Origin: DATFWC01 sp045801465
GTDB lineage: Bacteria > Pseudomonadota > Alphaproteobacteria > Rhizobiales > Xanthobacteraceae
Direction of reading: 5' to 3'
NCBI GenBank assembly: GCA_045801465.1
Contig: JBJMSU010000023.1
Location: 1-13,428, forward strand
DNA length: 13,428 nucleotides
The translations under genes and the position numbers were made by a program. The notes under the pieces were generated by a model that was not told where the DNA came from, did not search any database, and worked only from the letters and a program-made list of their open reading frames with translations. Shown one piece after another: positions 13,284-13,428 of the stretch (the stretch's first letter is position 1; the number at the start of each line of letters is the position of its first letter).

Positions 13284-13428
13284 GTGGAATCAAATTCGAT
13301 AGCGAGGCGTGCGCTCGAGACCTGCGTTGCTTGGCTGATCGTCGGTGCATTGCTCGTCAGCCTGCCATTGGACGGCGGCGGCGCCTCGGCGCAGGGGACG
13401 TGGACGCGCGGCGCGCCGATGCCGTCCG
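13284..13428 (+). CDS. Exported protein, probably Kelch-repeat, N-terminus only (cut by window edge)
   Basis: A GTG at 13284 with AAAGG (13272-13276) 7 bases upstream opens a frame of 48 codons that leaves the window. Residues 10-37 give a signal peptide (hydrophobic VAWLIVGALLVSLPL, likely cut after ASA). The mature start QGTWTRGAPMPS resembles the first blade motif 'W..gapMP..R' of Kelch / galactose-oxidase-like propellers. Only the start is visible, so the fold call is tentative. The promoter must lie within or before the palindromic repeats, or the gene is read through from the hydrolase. Confidence 0.55.
   Translation, partial: MESNSIARRALETCVAWLIVGALLVSLPLDGGGASAQGTWTRGAPMPS

Overview
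This is a GC-rich stretch of ordinary chromosome, most likely from an alphaproteobacterium of the Hyphomicrobiales (Bradyrhizobium / Rhodopseudomonas / Xanthobacteraceae type). The assignment rests on the closeness I recall of the GltX sequence to rhizobial GluRS, a HisKA_2-type sensor kinase, several exported proteins of a style common in that group, and short palindromic intergenic repeats of the kind scattered through those genomes. No species can be fixed from the sequence alone. I see no rRNA, tRNA, integrase, transposase, phage gene, CRISPR array or recognisable defence system.

Layout. The left edge holds the start of an acyl-CoA-dehydrogenase-fold flavin monooxygenase (minus strand, cut by the window). 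A palindromic repeat follows, then gltX (minus). Facing away from it is glnS (plus); the shared 5' region carries a head-to-head array of 4 + 4 heptamers. A roughly 320-base gap with no convincing gene separates glnS from a long run of minus-strand genes, read from 11.8 kb down to 4.1 kb: a MetA-like outer-membrane protein, a small coiled-coil protein, a CorA-type metal channel, a 70-aa protein with an antitoxin-like N-terminus, an exported beta-barrel-like protein, a tight three-gene cluster (AmpC-like serine hydrolase, two-TM protein, exported isochorismatase-fold protein), and an orphan sensor histidine kinase. On the right, a plus-strand alpha/beta hydrolase ends inside a palindromic repeat. 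A second repeat follows, then the first 48 codons of an exported protein that probably carries Kelch repeats.

How they fit together. GltX and GlnS are the two tRNA-charging enzymes for Glu and Gln, placed back to back. The minus-strand run is mostly cell-envelope functions. The two barrel-like protein genes share a bipartite upstream motif (ATTGCGGCGCGC, 5 or 7 bases, then GCTAGGCT), which suggests shared transcription control. All four CTAG tetramers I can find in 13.4 kb lie 27-39 bases before minus-strand start codons, one copy per gene.

I did not find a clear previously undescribed system. The best leads are the shared promoter motif and CTAG placement, the exported hydrolase trio whose two enzyme-like members have altered catalytic motifs, and the heptamer array between the two synthetase genes. 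Function calls for the small and barrel-like proteins are weak, and say so.
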